Positions 22,789 through 35,531 of a stretch of 64,000 nt of DNA are shown in pieces. How positions within the stretch are numbered: the first letter of the stretch is position 1; the number at the start of each line of letters is the position of its first letter. Both the position numbers and the translations under genes were made by a program. Origin of the DNA: Microbacterium lushaniae (GTDB lineage Bacteria; Actinomycetota; Actinomycetes; Actinomycetales; Microbacteriaceae); assembly GCF_008727775.1 (NCBI RefSeq), contig NZ_CP044232.1:1736001-1800000 (forward strand), given 5' to 3'. Below the pieces are notes generated by a model. That model was not told the DNA's origin. It did not search any database and saw nothing but the letters and a program-made list of their open reading frames with translations.

Positions 22789-23982
22789 TCAGAGCCCGGC
22801 GGCGGTGCGCAGCTCGTCGACGCGGTCGGTGCGCTCCCACGTGAAATCGGGCAGCTCGCGGCCGAAGTGACCGTACGCGGCGGTCTGCGCGTAGATCGGC
22901 CGCAGCAGGTCGAGTGAGTCGATGATGGCCTTGGGGCGCAGGTCGAACACGTCCAGGATCGCCCGGGTGATCGACTCGTCGGGCACGCGCCCGGTGCCGA
23001 AGCTCTCGACGTACAGCCCCACGGGGCTCGCCTTGCCGATCGCGTAGGCGATCTGCACCTCGAGGCGGTCGGCCAGGCCCGCCGCGACGGCGTTCTTGGC
23101 GACCCAGCGCATCGCGTACGCCGCCGAGCGGTCGACCTTCGAGGGGTCTTTGCCGCTGAACGCGCCGCCGCCGTGGCGGGCGGCTCCGCCGTAGGTGTCG
23201 ATGATGATCTTGCGTCCGGTCAGGCCTGCGTCGCCCTTGGGCCCGCCCACCACGAACGGCCCGGCGGGGTTGATGTAGTACTTCACGTCGGGCAGGTCCA
23301 GGCCCGTGTCGGCCAGGACGGGCTCGATCACCTCGGCCCGCACGAGTGCGCGCAGCTCCTCCTGGGAGATGTCGGGGTGGTGCTGGGTGGACAGCACGAC
23401 CGACTCCACGGTGCGGGGGGTCTGCCCGTCGTACCCGAGGGTCACCTGCGTCTTGCCGTCGGGCCGCAGGAACGGCAGGCGCCCGTCGCGTCGCGCGTCG
23501 GCGAGGCGCTCGGCCATCCGGTGCGCGGTCCAGCTCGCCATCGGCATGAGCTGCGGGGTCTCGGTGGTGGCGAAGCCGAACATGATGCCCTGGTCGCCGG
23601 CGCCCTGTTCGTCCCGCGGGTCGATCGAGCCGCGTTCGCGCTGCTCGAACGCCTTGTTCACGCCGGCGGCGATGTCGGAGGACTGCGCGCCGATCGACAC
23701 GCTCACCCCGCACGATTCGCCGTCGAAGCCGGTCTCGCTCGAGGTGTAGCCGATGCGGTTGACCACATCCCGCACGATCGCGGGGATCTCGACGTACGCG
23801 CTCGTGGAGACCTCGCCGGCGACGTGCACGAGGCCCGTCGTCACCAGGGTCTCGACCGCGACGCGTCCGGTGGGGTCCTCGGCGAGGATCGCATCCAGGA
23901 TGCTGTCGGAGATCTGGTCGCAGATCTTGTCCGGGTGCCCCTCCGTGACGGATTCGGAGGTGAACAGCCGCAGCTCGGTCAT
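22789..23982 (-). CDS. metK: S-adenosylmethionine synthase
   Basis: 397 aa. Makes SAM from Met and [19 protein letters not shown] at the N-terminus, the [12 protein letters not shown] motif and the [16 protein letters not shown] loop are complete. It follows rpoZ with a 105-base gap; in many actinobacteria coaBC lies in that gap. No SAM riboswitch fold is evident in the leader. Confidence 0.97.
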   Translation of the reverse strand: MTELRLFTSESVTEGHPDKICDQISDSILDAILAEDPTGRVAVETLVTTGLVHVAGEVSTSAYVEIPAIVRDVVNRIGYTSSETGFDGESCGVSVSIGAQSSDIAAGVNKAFEQRERGSIDPRDEQGAGDQGIMFGFATTETPQLMPMASWTAHRMAERLADARRDGRLPFLRPDGKTQVTLGYDGQTPRTVESVVLSTQHHPDISQEELRALVRAEVIEPVLADTGLDLPDVKYYINPAGPFVVGGPKGDAGLTGRKIIIDTYGGAARHGGGAFSGKDPSKVDRSAAYAMRWVAKNAVAAGLADRLEVQIAYAIGKASPVGLYVESFGTGRVPDESITRAILDVFDLRPKAIIDSLDLLRPIYAQTAAYGHFGRELPDFTWERTDRVDELRTAAGL

Positions 23983-24033
23983 GGGTGCTCCCTCGGGCGC
24001 AGGCCGAAGTCGGGTGGATCGGGTACGGGCACG

Positions 24034-24039
24034 AGTATG
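24034..24039 (-). promoter_or_regulatory. Possible -10 box of metK
   Basis: CATACT on the minus strand, 51 bases upstream of the metK start and directly after the hairpin that follows rpoZ. No clear -35. Confidence 0.3.
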
Positions 24040-24066
24040 CCCCGGGCGGCGGACAGCCGACCGGGG
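24040..24066 (-). terminator. Hairpin between rpoZ and metK
   Basis: CCCCGGgCGGC paired with GCCGaCCGGGG around a 5-base loop, 21 bases beyond the rpoZ stop. Probably ends rpoZ transcripts; no U-tract. Confidence 0.55.
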
Positions 24067-24087
24067 CGACTCAGGCCCGGCGTGGGG

Positions 24088-24342
24088 TCACTCGGCGTGA
24101 CGCAGGCGCAGCTTGTCTTCGTGGATCTCGTGCAGCGCGATCGTCAGCGGCTTGTCCTCGACGGTGGAGTCCACGAGCGGCCCGACGTTGTCGAAGAGGT
24201 TTCCCTCGTGCAGGTCGGAGTAGTAGTCGTTGATCTGACGCGCACGCTTCGAGGCGTAGATCACGAGCTGGTACTTGGAGTCCACCTTCTCGAGCAGGCT
24301 GTCGATGGGGGGATCGATGATGCCCTGGTTCGTTCCGGCCAT
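24088..24342 (-). CDS. rpoZ: RNA polymerase omega subunit
   Basis: 84 aa. Omega helps assemble and stabilise the beta' subunit. [18 protein letters not shown] is the omega core. AGGAGG 7 bases upstream fixes the ATG at 24342. The gene normally sits right after gmk; here an ABC importer lies between them and rpoZ has its own promoter candidate. Confidence 0.95.
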   Translation of the reverse strand: MAGTNQGIIDPPIDSLLEKVDSKYQLVIYASKRARQINDYYSDLHEGNLFDNVGPLVDSTVEDKPLTIALHEIHEDKLRLRHAE

Positions 24343-24441
24343 GGGAGGTCCTCCTGAAGGGTGGCGGATGGGGTGTCGCGGACGCGCGTCCGCGGAGATC
24401 TTCGGTGTGCCGACGCGCGGTGCGCGCACACGCATCCCCTC

Positions 24442-24447
24442 ATTCTA
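24442..24447 (-). promoter_or_regulatory. -10 box of rpoZ
   Basis: TAGAAT on the minus strand, 99 bases upstream of rpoZ and 29 bases after the permease stop. The same hexamer is found upstream of efp and of the MBL/Rieske gene. Confidence 0.45.
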
Positions 24448-24476
24448 CGCCGGATCGGCTGCGAGCCGCTCCCGAC

Positions 24477-25286
24477 TCACGTCCACCGGGCCAGAAGGCG
24501 ACGCTGGGCGACGCTCACGAGACCATTGGTCGCCGCCCCCAGGACGGCCAGCAGCACGATGGCCAGGAGGATGCGATCCACCCGCCCCGTGCTCTGGGAG
24601 TCGGTGAGGAGGAACCCCAGACCCATGGCGGCGGCCACGAGCTCGGCGGCGACGAGGAACAGCCAGGACTGCGCCAGCGCCAGGCGCAGGCCCGATACGA
24701 CGGCAGGCACGACCGCCGGGAGCTCGACGGTCCGCAGCAGCGCCCAGCCGCGCAGGCCGAAGGTGCGTCCCATCTCCACGAGGTGCGGGTCGACGTGCCC
24801 GAGCGCGGAGCTGACGGTCGTGAACACCGGGAAGAAGGCGCCGATGGCGATGAGGGTCACTTTCGAGTCCTCCCCGATCCCCATCCACAGGACGAGCAGG
24901 GGGACGAGCGCGAGGGACGGGATCGCCCGCAGTGCCGCCAGCGACGGCGTCAGCAGGACGTCGCCGAGGCGCGTGAGCCCCACCACCGCGGCGACGATCA
25001 GGCCGGCCAGGGAACCGATGGCGAAGCCGAGCAGGATGCGCTGCACGGAGATCGCGATGTGCAGCCACAGCTGCCCGCTCTCGGAGAGCTGCACCGCCGC
25101 CTCGACGACCGCCGCGGGCGGCGGAAGCCGATACGGCGGGACGAGACCGGACGCGGTCACCGCGTGCCACACCGCCAGCACCGCGAGCGGCAGCAGCATC
25201 CCGCCCGCGATCCGCACGCCCCGGCGCCGGCTCAGCGGCGCGCGGGGAGTGCCCGCCGCGGCGGTCGCCACGGCGGGCGCGGTCAT
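24477..25286 (-). CDS. ABC transporter permease, nitrate/sulfonate/taurine family
   Basis: 269 aa with about six membrane helices. The BPD_transp_1 coupling region (EMGRTFGLRGWALLRTVELP) contacts the ATPase. It resembles SsuC/TauC. The ATG overlaps the stop of the binding protein gene as ATGA, and the three genes form one operon. Substrate is not readable; aliphatic sulfonates, taurine, nitrate or thiamine precursors are all transported by this family. Confidence 0.9.
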   Translation of the reverse strand: MTAPAVATAAAGTPRAPLSRRRGVRIAGGMLLPLAVLAVWHAVTASGLVPPYRLPPPAAVVEAAVQLSESGQLWLHIAISVQRILLGFAIGSLAGLIVAAVVGLTRLGDVLLTPSLAALRAIPSLALVPLLVLWMGIGEDSKVTLIAIGAFFPVFTTVSSALGHVDPHLVEMGRTFGLRGWALLRTVELPAVVPAVVSGLRLALAQSWLFLVAAELVAAAMGLGFLLTDSQSTGRVDRILLAIVLLAVLGAATNGLVSVAQRRLLARWT

Positions 25287-26326
25287 CGTGACTCCGTCGC
25301 GGTGCGGGCGAAGTCGGGGTGGATGATGCTCTCCAGCGCCGCGTCGACGGCGGCCCGGCCGCCGGAGACCGCGTCGGAGTCGACGAGCACCGGCGCGATC
25401 CGGCCGAGCACGTCGCGCTGAGCCGGGCCGGGGACGCCGTCGACGTCGAGGTTCGTCCGCTCCTGGATGACCGTGGTCGCCACGGCGATGTCGATGCCGG
25501 CGACCTCGGCGAGCAGCTCGGCGGTCTCCTCGGGGTGGGTGATCGCCCACGCGCGGGCCTGCTCGTAGGCGTCCACGACGACCTGGGCGAGGTCGGGGTG
25601 CTCGGTGATGAACTCCTCGGTGGCGTTGAGGAAGCCGTACGAATTGAAGTCGACGTCGCGGTACACCAGCCTCGCCCCCGATTCCACCTGGGCGGCGGCC
25701 ATGATCGGGTCAAGACCCGCCCACGCGTCCACGGAGCCGGCCTCCAGAGCGGCTCTGCCGTCGGCGTGCTGGAGGTTCTGCACCTCGACATCACCGATCG
25801 ACAGACCCTCGGCCTCGAGGGCCTGGAGGAGGAAGAAGTACGGATCCGTCCCGGCGGTGGCGGCCACCGTCGCACCCCGCAGATCGGCGACGGAGGTGAT
25901 CGCGCTTTCGGCAGGGACGACGATCGCCGACCATTCCGGCTGCGAGTACACGTCGATCACCTGGATCGGCGAGCCGTTCGCGCGGGCGAGCAGAGCGGCC
26001 GACCCCGCTGTGGACCCCACGTCGAGCGACCCGGCACGCAGCAGCTCGTTCGCCTTGTTCGAGCCGGCCGACTGCACCCACTCGACCGTGACGTCCTCGC
26101 CGAGGGCGTCTTCGATGAGTCCCTGGTCCTTCACGACGAGGCTCAGCGGGTTGTACGTCGCGAAATCGATCGACAGCGTCGCGGCCGACCAGTCGTTCTG
26201 GCCGCCGCCGGCAGGCGCGGCGCCGGCCCCGCCGGCCCGCTCACCGGCGAGGCATCCGGTCGTGGCGAGCATCATCGCGCCGGCGAGGGCGATCGCGGGG
26301 ACGGCGCGGCGGATGACGGGGCTCAT
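25283..26326 (-). CDS. ABC transporter substrate-binding lipoprotein
   Basis: 347 aa. The signal peptide ends in the lipobox ATTGC with Cys25 as the lipid-modified residue, followed by a Gly/Ala linker and an SsuA/NrtA-type two-lobed domain (NMT1/THI5-like, about 50-345). The protein is anchored outside the cell and hands its ligand to the permease. An AGGAG precedes the ATG. It overlaps the ATPase gene upstream and the permease gene downstream by 4 bases each. Confidence 0.9.
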   Translation of the reverse strand: MSPVIRRAVPAIALAGAMMLATTGCLAGERAGGAGAAPAGGGQNDWSAATLSIDFATYNPLSLVVKDQGLIEDALGEDVTVEWVQSAGSNKANELLRAGSLDVGSTAGSAALLARANGSPIQVIDVYSQPEWSAIVVPAESAITSVADLRGATVAATAGTDPYFFLLQALEAEGLSIGDVEVQNLQHADGRAALEAGSVDAWAGLDPIMAAAQVESGARLVYRDVDFNSYGFLNATEEFITEHPDLAQVVVDAYEQARAWAITHPEETAELLAEVAGIDIAVATTVIQERTNLDVDGVPGPAQRDVLGRIAPVLVDSDAVSGGRAAVDAALESIIHPDFARTATESR

Positions 26327-27186
26327 CGGTTCTCCTCGGGGGTGGGGCGGGGGTGGGTGTCGACGCCGAGCCCTTCGAGGAGCTCGGCACGCAAGCGGGC
26401 CAGTGCGCGGTCCGCGCGATCGCGGGGCCGGGCGCCGGGGACGGCCAGGGTGCGTGCCACGGAGGCCGAGCCGGCGTCCAGGGATCGCAGCAGCACGACG
26501 CGATCGGCCAGATACAGCGCCTCTTCGACGTCGTGGGTGACCAGGACGACCGTGGTGGGCCGGGCGGCGTGGATCTCGCACAGCAGGTCCTGCATCCGCA
26601 GGCGGGTCAGGGCATCCAGCGCGCCGAACGGCTCGTCCAGCAGCAGCACGTCGGGGTCGCGCGCGAGGGCTCGGGCCAGCGCGGCGCGCTGCGCCATCCC
26701 GCCGGAGACCTCGCGCGGCCGCTGGGCGGCGGCGTGATCGAGGCCGACCAGGTGCAGCAGCTCGGCCACCCGCTCTCGGGCGTCGCCCGGGGTGGTCCCC
26801 CGCGGCAGACCGAGAGAGACGTTGTGCGCGATCGAGCGCCACGGCAGCAGGCGCGGCTCCTGGAACGCCACCGCGGTGCGCTCGTCGGTGTCGGTGACGG
26901 TCGCGCCGCTGACCTGCACCGCGCCGGCGGTGGGAGCGTCGAGGCCGCCGATGAGGCGCAGCAGCGTCGACTTCCCCGCACCCGAGGGCCCGAGGATCGC
27001 GACGATCTCACCGGCGCGGATGTCGAGGTCGATGCCCCGCAGCACCTCGCGCGGTCCGTGCGCGGTCGCGAACGTGCGCCCCAGTCCCACCGCGCGGACG
27101 GCGGGTGTCGTGGTGGCCGCGGCCGTCCGGTCGTGCGAGGCCTGCGCTGCCGTGGGCGTGCGGAGATCCGTGGACGTGGCGGGCAT
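26323..27186 (-). CDS. ABC transporter ATP-binding protein, SsuB/TauB type
   Basis: 287 aa. Walker A GPSGAGKST at 66-74, the Q-loop in AFQEPRLLPWR (typical of SsuB/TauB/NrtD), signature VSGGMAQR, Walker B DVLLLDEPFGALD and switch THDVEEA are intact. The N-terminal 30 residues are low-complexity Thr/Ala. I start at ATG 27186; GTG 27204 would add 6 residues. It is first in the importer operon, 356 bases after gmk across a repeat-filled space. Confidence 0.9.
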   Translation of the reverse strand: MPATSTDLRTPTAAQASHDRTAAATTTPAVRAVGLGRTFATAHGPREVLRGIDLDIRAGEIVAILGPSGAGKSTLLRLIGGLDAPTAGAVQVSGATVTDTDERTAVAFQEPRLLPWRSIAHNVSLGLPRGTTPGDARERVAELLHLVGLDHAAAQRPREVSGGMAQRAALARALARDPDVLLLDEPFGALDALTRLRMQDLLCEIHAARPTTVVLVTHDVEEALYLADRVVLLRSLDAGSASVARTLAVPGARPRDRADRALARLRAELLEGLGVDTHPRPTPEENR

Positions 27187-27252
27187 CGCCCCATGCTCGC
27201 GCACGGACGCCGGATCCCCAGGCGCGGCGTAACGTCACGACATCCGCCGCCC

Positions 27253-27502
27253 CTGCCGCCGCATCCGCCCCTCCTGCCGCCGCATCCGCCCCTCCCCAGA
27301 ACAGGAGAAATGCCCGAAACAGGACGATCCGCGCGGAAACGTCCTGTTTCCGGCGATCCTCCTGAATCGGGCGGATGCGGCGGCCGTGGAGCCGGCGCTC
27401 GACCGGGCGCAGGCCCGCCGCGGTGGCGGGCCGGTCGCGGTCAGGGGCGGGGCGAACATCGGATGCCTGCTCCCCCGGCCCTGCCGCCGCATCCGCCCCT
27501 CC
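27253..27502. repeat. 22-base direct repeat, three copies
   Basis: CTGCCGCCGCATCCGCCCCTCC occurs at 27253-27274, 27274-27295 (first two copies in tandem, period 21) and 27481-27502. Part of it forms the outer left arm of the palindrome at 27277-27383. Confidence 0.8.
27277..27383. repeat. Long imperfect palindrome, copy 1 of the CAGGAG family
   Basis: Outer arms CCGCCGCATCCGCCC (27277-27291) and GGGCGGATGCGGCGG (27369-27383) are perfect complements. Further in, AACAGGAG faces CTCCTGAA, and AAACAGGACG faces CGTCCTGTTT around a central loop. Its right arm shares the 18-mer TCCTCCTGAATCGGGCGG (27357-27374), as reverse complement, with the palindrome at 58746-58831. It lies about 160 bases downstream of gmk and could also end transcription. 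Confidence 0.8.
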
Positions 27503-27542
27503 CCGGAACGGCGCACCCAGCCGGTGCGCGCGCTGCCGACGG

Positions 27543-28439
27543 TCAGCGGGCCAGGGCCACGACCTCTTCCGCCGCCGTGGCGACGTCGTCGTTGACCACC
27601 CGGTAGTCGAACTCGTTCTGCGCGGCGAGTTCGGAGCGCGCCGTCCGCAGGCGCCGCGCCCGCTCCTCCGCATCCTCGGTGCCGCGACCGACGAGGCGAT
27701 CGACCAGTTCGTCCCAGCTCGGGGGCAGCAGGAACACCAGCGTCGCGGACGGATCCGCCGCGCGCACCTGCCGAGCGCCCTGCAGATCGATTTCCAGCAG
27801 TGCCGTGCCGCCCTCGGCGAGCACCTTCTCCAGGGGCGCGCGCGGCGTGCCGTACCGGTAGCGGTTGTGCACGGTCGCGTGCTCCAGCAGCGCGCCCGAT
27901 TCCACGAGCCGGTCGAACTCGGCGTCGTCGACGAAGTAGTAGTGCTCGCCCTCGACCTCCCCCGGCCGCGGCGGACGGGTCGTCGCCGACACCGACAGGC
28001 GGATCTCGGGGTGGTGCTCCTTGATGTAGGCGGCGACCGTGCCCTTGCCCACGGCGGTCGGCCCGGCGAGCACGACCAGGCGGCTGCGGCCCGCGCGCGG
28101 CTGCGGTTCGGGCCAGCGCCGGTCGAGGAACTCCATCAGGTCGCGCCGCTGGCGCGCCCCCAGGCCCCCCAGTCGCTTGACGGGCGAGATGGCCAGGTCG
28201 GTCAGGATGCGGTCGCGCTTGCCCTCTCCGATGGCCGGGATCGCAGTGAGGAACTCCGGCATCCGCATCGCCCCCGCCGGCGACTCCGGGTCGGCCAGCG
28301 CACGGCGCAGCAGCTCCTGCGGCGTGATCACGCGTGTCGAGACGTCACGCTTGAGGGCGGCGCGCTCACGGCGCGCGGCCACGGCGCGCCGTGAGGCGGC
28401 GGCGCGGTCGACCTCGGGCGGTCGGCGTGCTTCAGTCAT
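27543..28439 (-). CDS. gmk: Guanylate kinase with N-terminal mIHF-like domain
   Basis: 298 aa. Residues 1-107 match the actinobacterial integration host factor mIHF (ITPQELLRRA, EFLTAIPAIG, SPVKRLGGLGARQRR), a nucleoid protein. Residues 118-298 are guanylate kinase (P-loop GPTAVGKGT 126-134, TTRPPRPGEVEGEHYYF, EIDLQGARQV), which phosphorylates GMP to GDP. In Mycobacterium mIHF and gmk are separate neighbours; here they are one frame with no internal stop. The ATG at 28439 overlaps pyrF by 8 bases, so it ends the pyr operon. Confidence 0.92.
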   Translation of the reverse strand: MTEARRPPEVDRAAASRRAVAARRERAALKRDVSTRVITPQELLRRALADPESPAGAMRMPEFLTAIPAIGEGKRDRILTDLAISPVKRLGGLGARQRRDLMEFLDRRWPEPQPRAGRSRLVVLAGPTAVGKGTVAAYIKEHHPEIRLSVSATTRPPRPGEVEGEHYYFVDDAEFDRLVESGALLEHATVHNRYRYGTPRAPLEKVLAEGGTALLEIDLQGARQVRAADPSATLVFLLPPSWDELVDRLVGRGTEDAEERARRLRTARSELAAQNEFDYRVVNDDVATAAEEVVALAR

Positions 28440-29276
28440 CGGTGGCCTCCCGGTACAGCGCGGAGCGCTCGTCGATGCGGGCGGCGAGGCCGTCTGCACC
28501 GGCGGAAAGGATGCTGCGGCTCTCGCTGGCCAGAACGGCGCCCGCGCGCGCACCGAACCGCACCCGCAGATCGCGCGGCTGGGCGCCCTGCGCGCCGAAT
28601 CCCGGCGCGAGGATCGGGGCGACGGGATCCTCGGTGCGCAGGCCGAGTCCTGCCGCGACGAGGTCGACGGTGGCGCCGATCACGACGCCCACGCTCCCCC
28701 ACCGGCCTTCGCCGGTGGTGGCGGCGTTGAACGCGGTCACCTGGTCGACCACGAGGGCGGCCACGGTGTCGTCGTCCACGTCGGCGCGCTGCAGTTCACG
28801 GGCTTCCGGATTGCTCGTGGCGGCCAGGACGAACACGCCCTTGCCCGCGCGGAGCGCCTGGTGCAGGGTGCCCTCGAGCGCTTCGACCCCGACATAGGGG
28901 GTGACCGTCAGGGCGTCCGCCTCCAGCGGGGCACCGGAGGTGAGCCACGCCGCCGCGTACCCGTCCATCGTCGAGCCGATGTCGCCGCGCTTGGCGTCGG
29001 CGATGACGAGGAGCCCCGCTTCCCGGCCGGCGCGCAGCACATCCTCCAGCGCCGCGAAGCCGGCCGCCCCGTATCGCTCGAAGAAGGCCACCTGCGGTTT
29101 GACGACGCCGACGCGACCGGCCGCGGCCTCGATCACGCGCAGCCCGAAGTCGCGGGCGGACGCGGCCGTGGCATCCATCCCCCACTGCGCGAGCAGATGC
29201 TCGTGCGGGTCGATGCCCACGCACAGCGGCCCGTACGCGTCGTGTGCGCGCTGCAGCCGCTCGCCGAAGCTCACGC

Positions 29277-29280
<4 letters not shown>
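28432..29280 (-). CDS. pyrF: Orotidine 5'-phosphate decarboxylase
   Basis: 282 aa, the longer actinobacterial type. It decarboxylates OMP to UMP, the last step of de novo pyrimidine synthesis. The active-site [11 protein letters not shown] and the LCVGIDPH N-terminus are present. The ATG overlaps carB as ATGA. Confidence 0.95.
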
Positions 29281-32563
<3,283 letters not shown>

Positions 32564-32564
<1 letters not shown>

Positions 32565-33730
32565 CAGTCGTTGTCCTTCTGGTCAGCGCCGCTGCGGGCG
32601 GCGAGCACCATGTCGCGGAAGCGGTCGAAGAGGTAGTTGGCGTCGTGGGGGCCGGCGGCGGCCTCCGGGTGGTACTGCACCGAGAAGGCGGGGATGTCCA
32701 GGGCGCGCAGGCCCTCGACGACCTGGTCGTTCAGTCCCACGTGGCTCACCTCGACGCGGCCGTACCCCGACGGGCTCTCGGTGGCACCGTCCAGCGGCGC
32801 GTCCACGGCGAAGCCGTGGTTGTGCGCGGTGATCTCCACCCGCCCGGTCGTCCGGTCCATCACCGGCTGGTTGATGCCGCGGTGGCCGAAGGGGAGCTTG
32901 TACGTGCCGAAGCCGAGCGCGCGGCCGAGGAGCTGGTTGCCGAAGCAGATGCCGAAGAACGGCAGGCGGTCATCCAGCACGGCGCGCAGAAGTTCGACGT
33001 GGTCATCGGAGGCGGCGGGGTCGCCGGGGCCGTTGGAGTAGAACACCGCGACCGGATCGATCGCGCGGATGTCGTCGATCGTGACGTCCTGCGGGAGGAC
33101 GTGCACGTCGAACCCGCGGTCGGCGAGGTTCTCGATCGTGGCCTGCTTGACGCCCAGGTCGAGCACCGCGAGGTTGCCGATCCGCTCGCCGCGGGCGGGC
33201 GTGACCTCCGCGGCGGCGACCGAGACCTCCGCCGACAGGTTGCGTCCCGACATCTCGGGGGCCTCCTGCACGATGCGCAGCTGCTCCTCCGGGTCGATGT
33301 CCACGGCGTCGCCGGAGAAGATGCCGCCGCGCATGCTGCCGCTGGAGCGGATGCGGCGGGTCACCGAGCGCGTGTCGATGCCGCTGATGCCCACCACGCC
33401 GTCGGCCACGAGGGCGTCGTCGAGCGACTCCTCGGCGCGCCAGTTCGACACGACGCGGGAGGGGTCGCGCACGATGTAGCCCGACACCCAGATGCGGCGC
33501 GACTCGGTGTCTTCGGTGTTCATTCCGGTGTTGCCGATGTGCGGCGCCGTCTGCAGCACGATCTGGCCGGCGTAGGAGGGGTCGGTGAGCGTCTCTTGGT
33601 AGCCGGTCATGCCGGTGGCGAAGACGACCTCGCCGAGGGTCGTGCCGCGGGCGCCGTAGGCGCGGCCGGGATAGCGGCTGCCGTCCTCGAGCACCAGGAC
33701 GGCGGGATCTGTGGAAAGACCGGGGTTCAT
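32564..33730 (-). CDS. carA: Carbamoyl-phosphate synthase small chain
   Basis: 388 aa glutaminase subunit. The N-terminal CPSase domain ([17 protein letters not shown]) is followed by a class I amidotransferase with the nucleophile Cys in [14 protein letters not shown] and the His-Glu pair in [10 protein letters not shown]. It supplies ammonia to CarB. The start overlaps the upstream membrane protein gene as ATGA. Confidence 0.97.
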
Positions 33731-34224
33731 GCGTTTCCTGTCGGCAGAAGGGGGCGGATGGCGTCGGCGAGGGCGCGTGCGGACGCATCCTGCGGACGGA
33801 GGTAGGTGTCCACGACGGTGTCGGCGTCGATGCGCCACGACACTCGGGCGAGGCCGTCGCGCTCGACGACGCGGTCGATCGCGACGGTGGCCTGCGCGGC
33901 GTCCACGAGCCGGTCGGTGGCGAGGAACATGCGCGGCTGACCGGGCAGATCGAGGACGACGCCGGCGTCGGTGACGGTGACCTGCACGCGTGAGCGGAAG
34001 CCGAGGCCACGGATCGCGAGTCGCTCGAGCGGCTCCTCGTGGCGGGTCGTGGCGACGTACAGACCGGGGAAGACGGCACGCACGGCGGCGTCGGCGGGGG
34101 CCTCGCCGATCGGGGCTGCGTATCCCGCGTCGCGGCGCGTCCGCCGCATCCACGCCCACGCCAGCAGCGCGAGCGCGACGACGGCGACGCCGATCATGAC
34201 GCCCAGGGCGGCTTCGCGGCTCAT
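33727..34224 (-). CDS. Membrane-anchored PH-like protein of the pyr operon
   Basis: 165 aa: one membrane helix at about 8-26, a short basic stretch ([10 protein letters not shown]), then a soluble beta-rich domain that resembles the PH-like proteins found between pyrC and carA in actinobacteria. The function is unknown. It overlaps both neighbours by 4 bases, so it is made together with the pyrimidine enzymes. Confidence 0.75.
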   Translation of the reverse strand: MSREAALGVMIGVAVVALALLAWAWMRRTRRDAGYAAPIGEAPADAAVRAVFPGLYVATTRHEEPLERLAIRGLGFRSRVQVTVTDAGVVLDLPGQPRMFLATDRLVDAAQATVAIDRVVERDGLARVSWRIDADTVVDTYLRPQDASARALADAIRPLLPTGNA

Positions 34225-35531
34225 CCGCGCACCCCCGGCGTCTCCAGCAGCGCGCCGTCGGCGACCGTGGGGGTGCCGGCGTGGAAGGTCCAGCGCACCT
34301 CGCCCGGCAGCTCCCGGCCGAGGTAGGGCGAATTGACGCTGCGTCCGTGGAGGTCGTCGCGGCCGAACGCGCGCCGCGGACGCGGGTCGTACAGCGTCAG
34401 CGAGGCGGGCTGCCCGGCCGTCAGCGGTGTCCCCGCGTCGGCGCGGCGGCCGATGCGCGCCGGGGTGCGCGACATGACGCGCGCCACGTCGGCCCACCCC
34501 AGCATCCCGGTGTCGACCATCGCCAGCTGCACGACGCGCAGGGCGCTTTCCAGGCCCACCATGCCGTTGGCGGCGGCGGGCCACTCGCACGCCTTCGCCT
34601 CGGCGGGATGGGGCGCGTGATCGGTGGCGACGATGTCGATGGTGCCGTCGGCGAGCCCCTCGCGCACGGCGAGCACGTCCTCCTCGCGGCGCAGCGGCGG
34701 GTTCACCTTGAAGTGCGGGTCGTAGCCGCGCGCGAGCTCCTCGGTGAGGAGCAGGTGGTGCGGCGTCACCTCCGCGGTGACGTCCACGCCGCGCCGCTTG
34801 GCCCACCGGATGATGTCGACCGACCCGGCGGTGGAGAGGTGGCACACGTGCAGCCGGGAGCCGACATGCTCGGCCAGCAGCACGTCGCGCGCGATGATCG
34901 ACTCCTCGGCCACTGCGGGCCATCCGGTCAGGCCGAGTTCGGCCGAGACCGAGCCCTCGTTCATCTGGGCGCCCTCGGTCAGGCGGGGATCCTGCGCGTG
35001 CTGGGCGATGACGCCGTCGAAGGCCTTCACGTACTCCAGGGCGCGTCGCATGATGAGCGGATCCCACACGCAGAACCCGTCGTCGCTGAAGACGCGGACG
35101 CGCGCACGGGAGTCGGCCATGGCGCCCAGTTCCGCCAGGCGCTCGCCCTTCTGGCCCACCGTCACCGCACCGATCGGCTGCACCGACACGTAGCCGGCCG
35201 CTTCGCCGAGGGCGAGCTCCTGCTCCACGACGCCGGCGGTGTCGGCCACGGGAGAGGTGTTCGGCATCGCGAAGACCGTCGTGAACCCGCCCGCCGCGGC
35301 GGCGCGCGAGCCGCTGAGGATCGTCTCGGATGCCTCGTACCCGGGTTCGCGCAGGTGGGTGTGCAGATCGACGAGGCCGGGAAGGGCGATGAGCCCGTCG
35401 GCGTCGATCACGGTGGCGCCGGCGCGGCTGAGGCCCGCGCCGACGTCGGTGATCACGCCGTCGGCGATCACGATGTCGGCGGTTCCGCCGCCTTCGATCG
35501 CGGCGCCGGTGAGGACGAAGGTCTCGGTCAT
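34221..35531 (-). CDS. pyrC: Dihydroorotase
   Basis: 436 aa amidohydrolase of the PyrC/allantoinase type. [12 protein letters not shown] holds the HxH metal ligands, and ATDHAPH is the late Asp motif. It cyclises carbamoyl aspartate to dihydroorotate. It overlaps pyrB upstream (ATGA) and the membrane protein gene downstream. Confidence 0.96.
   Translation of the reverse strand: MTETFVLTGAAIEGGGTADIVIADGVITDVGAGLSRAGATVIDADGLIALPGLVDLHTHLREPGYEASETILSGSRAAAAGGFTTVFAMPNTSPVADTAGVVEQELALGEAAGYVSVQPIGAVTVGQKGERLAELGAMADSRARVRVFSDDGFCVWDPLIMRRALEYVKAFDGVIAQHAQDPRLTEGAQMNEGSVSAELGLTGWPAVAEESIIARDVLLAEHVGSRLHVCHLSTAGSVDIIRWAKRRGVDVTAEVTPHHLLLTEELARGYDPHFKVNPPLRREEDVLAVREGLADGTIDIVATDHAPHPAEAKACEWPAAANGMVGLESALRVVQLAMVDTGMLGWADVARVMSRTPARIGRRADAGTPLTAGQPASLTLYDPRPRRAFGRDDLHGRSVNSPYLGRELPGEVRWTFHAGTPTVADGALLETPGVRG

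Larger units (their letters stand above)
27187..27542. other. Repeat-filled intergenic space between gmk and the importer
   Basis: No credible coding frame. It holds three copies of a 22-base repeat and a 107-base imperfect palindrome (separate entries). The C-rich composition with recurring CCGCCGCATCCGCCC words is unlike the flanking genes. Confidence 0.7.

Noticed and set aside
23983..24087. SAM riboswitch upstream of metK
   Set aside because: The leader is only about 45 bases after the likely transcription start and shows just one terminator-like hairpin.
27253..27502. CRISPR-like array in the gmk downstream space
   Set aside because: Two copies are directly adjacent without a spacer, only three copies exist, and there are no cas genes.
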